This document shows, one piece after another, positions 1-7,888 of a DNA stretch of 64,000 bases (positions within the stretch are counted from its first letter, which is position 1; each line of letters opens with the position of its first letter). This DNA comes from Streptomyces sp. JHA26 (GTDB lineage: Bacteria; Actinomycetota; Actinomycetes; Streptomycetales; Streptomycetaceae), in NCBI RefSeq assembly GCF_002005565.1, contig NZ_BDJC01000014.1, forward strand, positions 1-64,000. Direction: 5' to 3'. The notes beneath the pieces were generated by a model. It did no database searches. It was not told where the DNA came from and saw only the letters and a program-made list of their open reading frames with translations. Both the position numbers and the translations under genes were made by a program.

Positions 1-370
1 GCCGGGCCCGGCCGCATCGCCCGGGCGGTCGCCGCGTTGCCGGCGCTCTGCTGGAGGGCGAGCAGGGAGTGCGGTCCGGGGGCGCCGTCCGGACCCCGGC
101 CGGGCGCGCGTCCCGCGCCGGGCGCCGGGGGCGTCCGTCCGCGGGCGCCGCTCCCGCGTTCGTCCGTCTGTCCCTGTCCCTGTCCCTGCCGCTGCCCCTG
201 CCGGTGTCCTCGCACGCGCGTCAGCGTAGGGACGCGGAAGCGGCCGTACGGGGCGCGTGGCCGGGTTCGGGCAGGTCGTCGACGAGTGCTCTTCGGCCGT
301 TCGACCGCCGTTCGACCGAAGGACGCCGGCGGTTCACGCCGCCCGCGGGCGGCGCCCGCTCGGCGGTGCC
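1..370. other. gene-free stretch at the left edge
   Basis: No convincing gene is visible. Possible frames on both strands have arginine/proline-rich translations typical of shadow frames in high-GC DNA. Two small structures stand out. A short TGTCCC hexamer run lies at 169-188. Two abutting 11-bp direct copies of CCGTTCGACCG lie at 297-318, flanked by CTTCGG (291-296) and CCGAAG (316-321), which form an inverted pair. They lie just beyond the stop codon of the exporter gene, so they could be a terminator or an operator for a gene outside the window. Confidence 0.5.
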
Positions 371-1873
371 TCAGCCCACCGGTTCCGGTACGGGTCGGTC
401 GGCCGGGGTGCCGTGTTTGGGGGCCTTGGCCGTGACCATCAGGCCGGCGACGACGCCCGCCAGCAGCATGATGCCCGCGGCCAGCCAGATGGCGACCGTA
501 TAGCCGTGGACGACGCCCTCCCTGATGATCTCCTGCCGCCGGGCGGGGTCGGTGAGGTGGGAGGTGATCCAGGAGGCGCTGGTGCTGGTGGCGACGGTGT
601 TGAGCAGCGCCGTGCCGATCGATCCGCCCACCTGCTGCGAGGTGTTGACCGTCGCCGAGGTGACGCCGGAGTCCCGCGGGGCGACGCCGGCGGTGGCGGT
701 GGAGAAGACCGGCATGAAGGTCAGGCCCATGCCGAGGCCCATCAGGATCAGGGAGGGCAGGATCTCCGAGGCGTACTGCGAGTGCACGGTCATCCGGGTG
801 AGGACCACCATGCCGCCGGAGGCGAGGAGCATGCCGGGGGCCATCAGCATGCGCGGGCCCACGTGGCGCAGCAGCCGCGCGGAGATCTGGGTGGAGCCGA
901 TGAGGATCGAGGCGGTCATCGGCAGGAACGCCAGGCCGGTCTGCACGGGGGAGTAATCGAGGATGACCTGGAGGTAGTAGGTCATGAACAGGAACATCCC
1001 GAACATGCCGATGACGGCCAGCATCATCGTCAGGAAGCAGCCGGCGCGGTTGCGGTCGCGGACGATGTGCAGCGGCAGCAGGGGCACCGGCGCCCGGGTC
1101 TGCCACCACACGAAGGCCGTGAGGAGGACGGCGCCCGTGGCGAACAGCGCCAGGACGAACGGGTCGCCCCAGCCGCGCGGCTGCGCCTCGCTGAAGCCGT
1201 AGACGAGGGCGACCAGGCCGCCGCAGCCGAGGAGCACGCCGGGGATGTCGAGGCGGACGTCGGTGTGGCCGGGCCGGTCGTGCAGGAGGACCAGGGCGCC
1301 GGTCACGGCGGCGACGGCGACGGGGATGTTGACGTACAGGCACCAGCGCCAGTTCAGGTACTCGGTGAGCACGCCGCCGACGATGAAGCCGATGGCGGAG
1401 CCGCTGCCGGCCAGCGCGCCGTAGATGCCGAAGGCCTTCCCGCGTTCTTCGGGGTCGGTGAAGGTGGTCGTCAGCAGGGACAGCGCGGAGGGCGCGAGGA
1501 CGGCGGCGAAGACGCCCTGGAGCGCGCGGGCGCCGAAGAGCATCGCGGGGCCGACGGCGGCGCCGCCGATCGCGGAGGCGCCGGCGAAGCCGATCAGCCC
1601 GATGACGAAGGTGCGTTTGCGTCCCACGAGGTCGGCGATGCGTCCGCCGAGCAGCAGCAGACCGCCGAAGGCGAGGGTGTAGGCGGTGATCACCCACTGG
1701 CGGTTGCCGTCGGACATGCCCAGGTCGCGCTGCGCGGACGGCAGCGCGATGTTCACGATGGTCGCGTCGAGGACGACCATCAGCTGGGCGAGGGCGATCA
1801 CCATCAGCCCCCACCAGCGGCGGGGGTCGGCGTCCGCGGGGGCGGTTCCCTCACCTGTCCGGGCGGCACTCAT
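371..1873 (-). CDS. MFS drug exporter, DHA2 (14-helix) family
   Basis: A 500-residue integral membrane protein that probably exports drugs or metabolites by proton antiport. The first helix carries the family motif LDATIVNIALP. Loop 2-3 has the MFS motif A pattern (GGRIADLVGRKR), and helix 5 has a glycine-rich motif C-like segment (GSAIGFIVGG). The hydrophobic pattern fits 14 helices and the length is usual for EmrB/QacA-type exporters. The ATG start places a short polar N-terminus before helix 1. No TetR or MarR gene lies beside it within the window, so neither the regulator nor the substrate can be named. The next gene on this strand lies 175 bp upstream. Confidence 0.93.
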   Translation of the reverse strand: MSAARTGEGTAPADADPRRWWGLMVIALAQLMVVLDATIVNIALPSAQRDLGMSDGNRQWVITAYTLAFGGLLLLGGRIADLVGRKRTFVIGLIGFAGASAIGGAAVGPAMLFGARALQGVFAAVLAPSALSLLTTTFTDPEERGKAFGIYGALAGSGSAIGFIVGGVLTEYLNWRWCLYVNIPVAVAAVTGALVLLHDRPGHTDVRLDIPGVLLGCGGLVALVYGFSEAQPRGWGDPFVLALFATGAVLLTAFVWWQTRAPVPLLPLHIVRDRNRAGCFLTMMLAVIGMFGMFLFMTYYLQVILDYSPVQTGLAFLPMTASILIGSTQISARLLRHVGPRMLMAPGMLLASGGMVVLTRMTVHSQYASEILPSLILMGLGMGLTFMPVFSTATAGVAPRDSGVTSATVNTSQQVGGSIGTALLNTVATSTSASWITSHLTDPARRQEIIREGVVHGYTVAIWLAAGIMLLAGVVAGLMVTAKAPKHGTPADRPVPEPVG

Positions 1874-2048
1874 TTGGCCAGAAGACCATGAATCGGGATG
1901 TATCGCATCCCTTTCCGGTGGTCCGCGGGGCGTGTCGGCCGTCAGGGCCCCGGAACCGCTCTCCCGGCCGGGCCGAAGGCGTGCGGACGGACGGCGCGCA
2001 GGGCGGCCGGCCGGGTGGGGCTCGTGGCCGGGCGTGCGGGGCGGGGGC

Positions 2049-2549
2049 TCAGGAGACGCGGGGGAAGCGGGTCTGGAGGGTCCAGATCGCCGGGTTCTCC
2101 GCCAGGTCCTCGTGCATGTCCGTGAGGTCGGCGATCAGGTCGTGCAAGAAGTCCCGGGCCTCCCGGCGCAGTGCGCCGTGCGAGAAGGACAGCGGCGGTT
2201 CGGACGCCGGCAGCCACTCCGCCTCGATGTCGACCCAGCCGAAACGGCGCTCGAACAGCAGGCGGTCGGTGGACTCGGTGAAGTCCAGCTCGGCGTGTTG
2301 CGGCCGGGCGGCCCGGGAGCCCGCCGGGTCCCGGTCGATGCGCTCCACGATGTCGCACAGCGCCCACGCGAAGTCCAGCACCGGCACCCATCCCCAGGCC
2401 GTGGAGATCTCCTGGTCCTTTCGGGTGTCGGCCAGGTACACGTCCCCGCAGAACAGGTCGTGCCGCAGGGCGTGGACGTCCGCGCGGCGGTAGTCGGTCT
2501 GCGGAGGGTCGGGGAATCGGGTGGAGAGGGCGTAGCCGATGTCGAGCAC
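2049..2549 (-). CDS. conserved hypothetical protein (DUF7878-like)
   Basis: A soluble protein of about 166 residues with no enzyme motif that I can see. It begins with an aromatic/Asp-rich segment (DIGYALSTRFPDPP) and has a conserved-looking core of Trp, His and Asp residues (ISTAWGWVPVLDFAW, RRFGWVDIEAEW). I recall similar short proteins annotated DUF7878 in Streptomyces, so I believe it is real, but I assign no function. The start is uncertain. The chosen GTG puts the first beta-strand at the N-terminus, whereas longer readings up to 2666 would overlap the divergent gene. It is divergent from the GNAT-Nudix gene with under 60 bp between starts. Confidence 0.65.
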   Translation of the reverse strand: MLDIGYALSTRFPDPPQTDYRRADVHALRHDLFCGDVYLADTRKDQEISTAWGWVPVLDFAWALCDIVERIDRDPAGSRAARPQHAELDFTESTDRLLFERRFGWVDIEAEWLPASEPPLSFSHGALRREARDFLHDLIADLTDMHEDLAENPAIWTLQTRFPRVS

Positions 2550-2607
2550 GCAGGTGATGGTGTCATGCCCTCGCCCCCGGGCCACCGTGCCGGGTAGGTT
2601 GCCCGGC

Positions 2608-3573
2608 GTGATCATCACCCCACTCACGCTCGCTCCCGACCACGGCGTCCCGGGCCCGCTCCTCACCGAGCTGACCGCCCTCTACGCCTCCCACCGCGCC
2701 TTCCACGCCCTCAGCGGCGACTTCCCCGACCCCGACGACATCCGTCCGGAACAGGTGGCGGCGGCGCTGGCCGAGGAGTCGGCGCTCCCCGGCGCGGAGA
2801 TCCTGCTCGCCAGGGACGCGGGCCGGCTGGTCGGGATCGCGATCACCCTCGCCCGGCACCCCGACCCGGCCGACCCGGACCCGTGGATCGGCCTGCTGAT
2901 GGTGGACGCGCACCTGCGCCGGAAGGGCCACGGCAGGCGGCTGGCGTCCCTCGTCGAGGACCGTTTCCGGGCCGCGGGCCACACCGGCCTGCGGCTCGCC
3001 GTCCTCGACGGCAACGGCGACGCCCTCGCCTTCTGGGCCGCCCTCGGCTACGAGACCCTCGGTCACCGCCGGGACCTGCGCGCCGGCCGCCCCTGCACGG
3101 TGCTGCGCAAGCCGCTGCGCGTCCCGCGCCGCGCCGCACGCGTCGCCGTGCTCGACCCGGACGGCGCGGTCTTCCTGCTGCGGTACGACAACGTCGAGGT
3201 CGGCGTGCACTGGGCGATGCCCGGCGGCGGCCTCGACGCGGACGAGAGCCCCCGCGAGGGCGCCCTGCGCGAACTGCGCGAGGAGACCGGCTGGACGGAC
3301 CTGGAGCCCGGCCCGCTGCTGTGCACGTGGGAGCACGACTTCACCCACCTGGACGTGGGCCCGGTCCGCCAGCACGAGCACATCTACGTCGCCCGCGGCC
3401 CCCGGCGCGAGCCCACCGGCCCGCACCTCGCCGCCGCGCACGCCGCGGACGGCATCCTCACCTGGCGGTGGTGGAGCCGCGCGGAACTCGCCGAGGCCCC
3501 CGAGGCCCTGTGGCCGCCGGACCTGCCCCGGCTGCTCGACGCGTTCGAGGGGTCCGACGCGGCCGAGCGGTGA
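2608..3573 (+). CDS. GNAT acetyltransferase-Nudix hydrolase fusion
   Basis: A 321-residue two-domain protein. Residues about 1-165 form a GNAT N-acetyltransferase domain with the acetyl-CoA loop RRKGHGRR near residue 106 and a following Asn/Gly/Asp strand. Residues about 172-315 form a Nudix hydrolase domain. The Nudix box is complete near residues 205-227 (G-x5-E-x7-RELREETGW), so hydrolysis of a nucleoside-diphosphate-linked substrate is likely intact. The acetyl acceptor and Nudix substrate cannot be told from sequence. The GTG start was chosen because the upstream in-frame ATG would add a basic tail lying inside the divergent gene. The fusion may couple acetylation and hydrolysis of a related metabolite, but that is inference. 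Confidence 0.85.
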   Translation: MIITPLTLAPDHGVPGPLLTELTALYASHRAFHALSGDFPDPDDIRPEQVAAALAEESALPGAEILLARDAGRLVGIAITLARHPDPADPDPWIGLLMVDAHLRRKGHGRRLASLVEDRFRAAGHTGLRLAVLDGNGDALAFWAALGYETLGHRRDLRAGRPCTVLRKPLRVPRRAARVAVLDPDGAVFLLRYDNVEVGVHWAMPGGGLDADESPREGALRELREETGWTDLEPGPLLCTWEHDFTHLDVGPVRQHEHIYVARGPRREPTGPHLAAAHAADGILTWRWWSRAELAEAPEALWPPDLPRLLDAFEGSDAAER

Positions 3574-3594
3574 GGCGGCGGCCGGCGCCCCGCC

Positions 3595-5001
3595 TCAGGG
3601 GCGTTCCGGCTTCCCGTCCCCGTACAGCCAGTCGTCCCAGATCTCCGTGAAGTCCTCGTCGGGGGCCGACTTCTCCACGAACGCCGTGAAGTCGCCGGTG
3701 TCCGCGTTGCCGTGGCGGTGGGCGGCGGCCCAGTCGCGCAGCAGGGCGCGGAAGGCGTCGTCGCCGACCGTCTGCCGGATGCGGTGCAGCACCATCGCGC
3801 CGCGCTGGTAGACCGGGCTGTCAGAGAGGTGGGCGGCACCGGACGGCGTGCCGGGCGGGAACGCCCAGACGGCCTCGCTCTCCTCCTCGTCGCCGAAGTA
3901 GGTGCCGGCGTAGAGCGCGTCGAAGGTCTCCTGGGCGGTGTCGCCGCCGTGGTCCTCCGTCCACAGCCACTGGGCGTAGGTGGCGAAGCCCTCGTTGAGC
4001 CACATGTCGCGCCAGGTCTTCGGCGTGACGGAGTCGCCGTACCACTGGTGGGCCAGCTCGTGGACGAGGGTCCCGGTGTCCGGGGCGCCGGGGAAGTAGG
4101 GGCGGGTCTGGGTCTCCAGGGCGTAGCCGGCGTCCTGCGGGCGGTCGACGATCGCGCCGGTGGAGGAGAAGGGGTAGGGGCCGAAGACGTCCTGCTCCCA
4201 CTTCACGATCTCGGGGATCTGTGCGAGGACCGCGCGGCTCGCGCCGGCCTGCTCCGGGTCGACGGCCGTGTACACCGGCAGGCCGTCCTCGGTGGCCGAG
4301 CGGCTGATCCGCCAGTCGCCGACGGCGACCGTGGCGACGTAGCTCGCCATCGGCTCGCCGGTGTGCCAGCGGAACGTGGTACGGCCGCCCTCGGTCGTCT
4401 CACCGGTCAACTGCCCGTTGGAGACGGCCCCGTAGTCCTCGGGGACGGTCACCGCGAGGTCGTACGTCGCCTTGTCGGAGGGGTGGTGGTTGCCGGGGAA
4501 CCAGGCCATCGAGCCGACCGGTTCACCGAGTCCGACCGCGCCGTCCTCGGTGGGCAGCCAGCCCTCCTCGGAGTCGTCCGGGTCGGTCACGGTCTCGGGC
4601 TCGCCGGAGTACCGGACCCGCACGCGGAACGTCTCGCCGTCGCCCAGTTCGTCGGGCGGACGGACGGTCAGCTCCTGCCCGGCCCGGTTGAAGCGGGCGT
4701 CCCGGCCCCCGACGGTGACCTTCTCGACGTCCAGACCCTCGAGGTCCAGGTTGAAGGCGGACAGGTCCCGGGTGGCGCGTGCCGTGATCGTCGCCGTGCC
4801 GGTGAGGCGCCCGGCGTCGGGGTCGTAGTCGAGGACCAGGTCGTAGTGGCCGACGTCGTAGCCGCCGTTGCCCGCCTTCGGGAAGTACGGGTCGCGCACG
4901 CCCGAACCGCCGGGGGTGCCGACGACACCGCCACCTCCACCGCTGCACGCCGCGAGAGCGGTGACGGTGGCGGCGGCTACGAGCAGACGGGTGAGGCGCA
5001 C
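3595..5001 (-). CDS. M1-family zinc metallopeptidase, lipoprotein
   Basis: A 468-residue exported peptidase. Residues 1-19 form a lipoprotein signal with a LAAC lipobox (Cys19), so the enzyme should be anchored on the outer face of the membrane. The N-terminal half is a beta-rich domain typical of M1 aminopeptidases. The gluzincin site HELAH is at about 314-318, with the third zinc ligand Glu337 in LNEGFATY, the exact M1 spacing. The usual GAMEN exopeptidase loop is replaced by an AGYALETQ-type sequence, so the exact cleavage mode is unsure. A Gly/Ser linker follows the lipid-attachment Cys. The protein is shorter than PepN-type enzymes and lacks their C-terminal HEAT-like domain. It is convergent with the GNAT-Nudix gene (21 bp between stops). 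Confidence 0.92.
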   Translation of the reverse strand: MRLTRLLVAAATVTALAACSGGGGGVVGTPGGSGVRDPYFPKAGNGGYDVGHYDLVLDYDPDAGRLTGTATITARATRDLSAFNLDLEGLDVEKVTVGGRDARFNRAGQELTVRPPDELGDGETFRVRVRYSGEPETVTDPDDSEEGWLPTEDGAVGLGEPVGSMAWFPGNHHPSDKATYDLAVTVPEDYGAVSNGQLTGETTEGGRTTFRWHTGEPMASYVATVAVGDWRISRSATEDGLPVYTAVDPEQAGASRAVLAQIPEIVKWEQDVFGPYPFSSTGAIVDRPQDAGYALETQTRPYFPGAPDTGTLVHELAHQWYGDSVTPKTWRDMWLNEGFATYAQWLWTEDHGGDTAQETFDALYAGTYFGDEEESEAVWAFPPGTPSGAAHLSDSPVYQRGAMVLHRIRQTVGDDAFRALLRDWAAAHRHGNADTGDFTAFVEKSAPDEDFTEIWDDWLYGDGKPERP

Positions 5002-5159
5002 CCCGTGATCCTATGGGGCGTTTCACGTGGAACGCCCGCCGGAAGCGGCCACCGGCCCCGCGGTGCCCAGGGGGGCGATGTGGGGATCGGGCGCGGGGGC
5101 GCGGGGGCCGACGGACGCGTCCGCGGTGGTGAGGGAACGGCGCCTGCCGCCGTGACGCC

Positions 5160-5192
5160 GAAGGCCCACCGGCGCACGGCCGGGGGGCCTTC
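5160..5192 (-). terminator. hairpin downstream of the TerD gene
   Basis: An 8-bp perfect stem (GAAGGCCC with GGGCCTTC) encloses a 17-nt loop that can itself pair (CCGG/CCGG). It lies 25 bp beyond the stop codon of the TerD gene. There is no U-tract, as is usual for Streptomyces terminators. Confidence 0.6.
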
Positions 5193-5217
5193 GTACGGGA
5201 GAACGGGCGGGTGGACG

Positions 5218-5793
5218 TCAGACGTTCACGCCGAAGTCCTGGGCGATGCCCACCAGGCCCGAGGCGTAGCCCTGGCCGACGGCGCGGAACTTCCACTCGG
5301 CGCCGTTGCGGTACAGCTCGCCGAAGACCATGGCGGTCTCGGTGGCCGCGTCCTCGGACAGGTCGTAGCGGGCGATCTCGGCGCCGCCGGCCTGGTTGAT
5401 GATGCGGATGTAGGCGTTGCGGACCTGGCCGAAGTTCTGCGAGCGGTTCTCCGCGTCGTAGATCGAGACCGGGAAGACGATCTTGTCGATGTCGGCCGGC
5501 AGGGCGGCCAGGTTGACGTTGATCGCCTCGTCGTCGCCGGCGCCCTCGCCGGTGCGGTTGTCACCGGTGTGGACGATCGTGTTGTCCGGGGTCTGCTTGT
5601 TGTTGAAGAACACGAAGTGGGCGTCGGAGTAGACCTTGCCCTGCGTGTTGACCGCGATCGCGGAGGCGTCGAGGTCGAAGTCGGTGCCGGTGGTGGTACG
5701 GACGTCCCAGCCGAGGCCCACGGTGACTTCGGTCAGGCCCGGAGCCTCCTTGGTGAGCGAGACGTTGCCACCCTTGGACAGGCTTACAGCCAT
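5218..5793 (-). CDS. TerD-family tellurium resistance/stress protein
   Basis: A 191-residue cytoplasmic protein of the TerD/CABP family. It starts [20 protein letters not shown] and has the family core of paired strands with acidic calcium-binding loops (FDLDASA, then [12 protein letters not shown]). Length and ends match full-length TerD proteins. TerD proteins bind calcium and are linked to tellurite tolerance and general stress; Streptomyces usually carries several paralogues, some affecting development. The ATG is preceded by a purine-rich GGAAGGGA site. The gene is monocistronic, with a candidate ECF-type promoter upstream and a hairpin downstream. No other ter genes are adjacent. Confidence 0.94.
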   Translation of the reverse strand: MAVSLSKGGNVSLTKEAPGLTEVTVGLGWDVRTTTGTDFDLDASAIAVNTQGKVYSDAHFVFFNNKQTPDNTIVHTGDNRTGEGAGDDEAINVNLAALPADIDKIVFPVSIYDAENRSQNFGQVRNAYIRIINQAGGAEIARYDLSEDAATETAMVFGELYRNGAEWKFRAVGQGYASGLVGIAQDFGVNV

Positions 5794-5853
5794 TGTTGGG
5801 AGTCCCTTCCTTCGTTTACGTACGGCAAGAAAGCTACAGCTACCACCATGAAC

Positions 5854-5877
5854 GACGAGAGGGGTCCACAAGGTTCC
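5854..5877 (-). promoter_or_regulatory. candidate ECF-sigma promoter of the TerD gene
   Basis: Read on the minus strand, GGAACC (5872-5877) is followed after 14 nt by CGTC (5854-5857). This resembles the GGAAC...CGTC pattern of ECF sigma factors, with spacing one base shorter than typical. It would give a leader of roughly 55 nt. Identification rests on pattern only. Confidence 0.4.
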
Positions 5878-5997
5878 GCCCCTCTTTACTTTCTTTACCG
5901 AGGCCGGGGCCGAGGACCGGGACCGGGGGCAGGGGCCGGAGACCGGGACCGGATATTCGGGTGACGCGTGCCGCCCGCGGACGGGAACATGGAAGGC

Positions 5998-6426
5998 ATG
6001 TCCGGTCCCCATGTCATCCGCGGCTCCGTCTCCCTGCCCGAGGCCGAGCTCGTCTGGCGTTTCTCGCGTTCCTCGGGGCCGGGCGGACAGCACGTCAACA
6101 CCACGGACACGGCGGTGGAGCTCCGCTTCGACCTGGCGCGGACCGAGGCCCTGCCCGAGGTGTGGAAGCGGCGGGCGCTGGAGCGGCTGGCCGGGCGCCT
6201 GTCCGACGGGGTCGTCACCGTCCGCGCCTCCGAGCACCGCTCCCAGTGGCGCAACCGCGAGGCGGCCGCCGTGCGCCTGGCCGCCCTCCTCGCGGAGGCC
6301 ACCGCACCGCCGCCCAGGCCCCGCAGGCCGACCCGCATCCCGCGCGGCATCAACGAACGCCGGCTGCGGGAGAAGAAGCAGCGCTCGGAGACCAAGCGGG
6401 GGCGTTCCGCGCGGGGCTGGGACTGA
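5998..6426 (+). CDS. arfB: peptide chain release factor-like ribosome rescue protein ArfB
   Basis: A 142-residue protein of the ArfB/YaeJ/ICT1 family, which hydrolyses peptidyl-tRNA on ribosomes stalled without a stop codon. The catalytic GGQ motif is at residues 29-31 inside [18 protein letters not shown]. The C-terminus is a lysine/arginine-rich tail (residues about 115-142), which in this family enters the empty mRNA channel. The codon-recognition domain of true release factors is absent. Start is uncertain: ATG 5998 gives the usual family N-terminus, while ATG 5989 and GTG 5968 are in frame just upstream. It is convergent with the GNAT gene, 17 bp between stops. Confidence 0.88.
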   Translation: MSGPHVIRGSVSLPEAELVWRFSRSSGPGGQHVNTTDTAVELRFDLARTEALPEVWKRRALERLAGRLSDGVVTVRASEHRSQWRNREAAAVRLAALLAEATAPPPRPRRPTRIPRGINERRLREKKQRSETKRGRSARGWD

Positions 6427-6443
6427 CCGGGAGGGCCCGCGGC

Positions 6444-6914
6444 TCAGTCCAGCGCCAGCACGCCGACCGTCTCCTCCTCGGCCTTCTCGCCGTTCGGGCG
6501 GAAGCCGAGGCGCAGGTAGAAGTCCTCGGGGCCGTGCTCGCCGGGGTGCCAGGTGACGAAGCACTCCGTGCCGCCGCGGCGGCGGATCTCGGCGGCCACC
6601 GACTCCACGGCGAAGCGGCCGTAGCCCCGGCCCTGTTCGTCGGCGGCGATGTTCAGGCGCCACAGGCCGGAGCGCAGCGCGCTGCCGTCGTCGTACCAGT
6701 CGATGTCGAAGAAGCCCATGAGGAAGCCGACGGGGCGGTCGCCGTCGACGATCAGGCGCGGCCAGGCCTTGCCGGGGTGGACGTAGGCCTCGGCGAGGGA
6801 CTTCACCACCGGGGTGACGGCGAACTCCTGCTCGGGGCGCACGCGTACGGCGAGGGCGGCCTCGATGTTCGCGGGGGTGATCTCTTCCAGGCGGAGCGCG
6901 GTGCCGGTCGTCAT
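6444..6914 (-). CDS. GNAT family N-acetyltransferase
   Basis: A 156-residue single-domain acetyltransferase. The acetyl-CoA pyrophosphate loop is visible as [13 protein letters not shown], preceded by the strand RLNIAADE. The C-terminal [11 protein letters not shown] segment is the typical GNAT strand 7. N-terminal features ([13 protein letters not shown]) recall polyamine/diamine acetyltransferases of the PaiA/SpeG type, but the acceptor is not predictable. The ATG begins in a 48-bp gap after the flavin reductase gene on the same strand, so the two may be co-transcribed. Confidence 0.85.
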   Translation of the reverse strand: MTTGTALRLEEITPANIEAALAVRVRPEQEFAVTPVVKSLAEAYVHPGKAWPRLIVDGDRPVGFLMGFFDIDWYDDGSALRSGLWRLNIAADEQGRGYGRFAVESVAAEIRRRGGTECFVTWHPGEHGPEDFYLRLGFRPNGEKAEEETVGVLALD

Positions 6915-6962
6915 GCGCGCACCCTAGGCGGGATCGCGCGTGCCGGGCGAGGGGATTACCGC

Positions 6963-7562
6963 TCAGCCCAACTGCCGGTACCGCCCCCGGAAGTACGTCA
7001 GCGGACCGCCGTCCGCGCTCGCCACCGAGGCGGTCAGGACGCGGCCGATCACCAGGGTGTGGTCCCCGGCCGGCACGCGCTGCTCGGTGCGGCACTCCAG
7101 GGTCGCCAGGGCGCCGCCCACCAGCGGTGCCCCCGAGGCCTCGCCCCGTGTGCGGGGGAGGTCCTCGAACAGGAGCCGGTCGCTGACGCGGCCCTTCATC
7201 GCGAAGCGCCCCGCGATGTGCCGCTGGTTCTCGGACAGGACGGAGACCGCCCACAGGGGCTGTTCGTCGAGCAGGTCGTCCATGCGGGACCCCTCGCGCA
7301 GGCTGACCAGGACGAGCGGCGGGTCCAGGGACACGGACATGAAGGCCGTGGCCGTCATGCCCGCGTCCTCGCCGCGCGGTGCCCCGGGGTCGTCGGGGTC
7401 GAGCGGCGGCTCCTGCGCGGTCACCAGGACCACGCCCGAGGCCAGCCGGGACATGGCGGCGCGGAACTCGTCGTTGCTCACCCCCTCAGGATGCCCGGAG
7501 ACCGGTGACGGCAACGGGGACGCGGGGGGCGCGGGGGACGTGAGCGGGGGAGTGTTCGACAC
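6963..7562 (-). CDS. flavin reductase-like FMN-binding protein
   Basis: A protein of up to 199 residues with a split-barrel flavin reductase domain from about residue 30. Motifs include the SGVVLVTA strand, [21 protein letters not shown] and [10 protein letters not shown]. Such proteins supply reduced FMN to monooxygenases or act as FMN-dependent oxidoreductases. The first about 28 residues are Pro/Ser-rich and doubtful. The GTG at 7562 lies inside a perfect hairpin sequence (7549-7565), and a second in-frame GTG before [12 protein letters not shown] gives a better-looking N-terminus. No partner monooxygenase is adjacent. Confidence 0.86.
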   Translation of the reverse strand: MSNTPPLTSPAPPASPLPSPVSGHPEGVSNDEFRAAMSRLASGVVLVTAQEPPLDPDDPGAPRGEDAGMTATAFMSVSLDPPLVLVSLREGSRMDDLLDEQPLWAVSVLSENQRHIAGRFAMKGRVSDRLLFEDLPRTRGEASGAPLVGGALATLECRTEQRVPAGDHTLVIGRVLTASVASADGGPLTYFRGRYRQLG

Positions 7563-7888
7563 TCCGCCACGCTAGTCGCCGGGCCTCCGGCGCGGCATCG
7601 GCCCCCGGTCCGAACCGGGGCCCGGGACCGGCCTAGGTCCCGGGGCGGAGGGCCCCCGGAGGAGTCGTGCGCATACCTACAAACTTTGCGTTCGGTAAAC
7701 GCACGCGGAAAACACAGAATCACCACGCAATTGTTCATCTTTGGTTGTGACTTGAGTCACAAGAGACAGTAATTGTTGACCCTGTGTACCGAGTGAGCAG
7801 CGCGCTGTGATTCAGTGGCGGGAGTTGGTAGGACGATACGCCGAAGAGAACCCTTGATTCGCTGCGAGGTCTCGGGGGGAGGGCGAGC
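7563..7888. other. intergenic region between flavin reductase and cdgB
   Basis: 326 bp with no credible gene. The half nearest cdgB (about 7675-7790) is unusually A+T-rich for this genome, as expected of a regulated promoter. It holds the CRP-type palindrome listed separately and a weaker inverted repeat TGCGTT/AACGCA near 7686-7702. The ribosome site for cdgB is the GGGGGGAGGG run just before its ATG. Confidence 0.6.
7745..7762. promoter_or_regulatory. CRP/FNR-type palindrome upstream of cdgB
   Basis: TTGTGACTTGAGTCACAA is a perfect inverted repeat: 8-bp arms around TG. It contains TGTGA-N6-TCACA, the classical CRP consensus, and also fits GTG-N6-GNCAC reported for Streptomyces Crp. It lies 127 bp upstream of the cyclase start. 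BldD, a known regulator of cdgB in S. coelicolor, prefers an odd-centred palindrome, so it fits less well. Confidence 0.65.

Noticed and set aside
37-503. Short overlapping frames at the left edge
   Set aside because: Arg/Pro/Ala translations without motifs, and overlap with the end of the exporter gene.
5218-7254. A 678-codon open frame on the minus strand ending in the TerD sequence
   Set aside because: Only the last 191 codons show protein-like composition and homology. The upstream part is an antisense read-through of arfB and the neighbouring genes.
7745-7762. Calling the cdgB upstream palindrome a BldD box
   Set aside because: BldD boxes as I remember them have an odd-length centre (TNAC-N5-GTNA). 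This repeat has an even centre and fits TGTGA-N6-TCACA instead.
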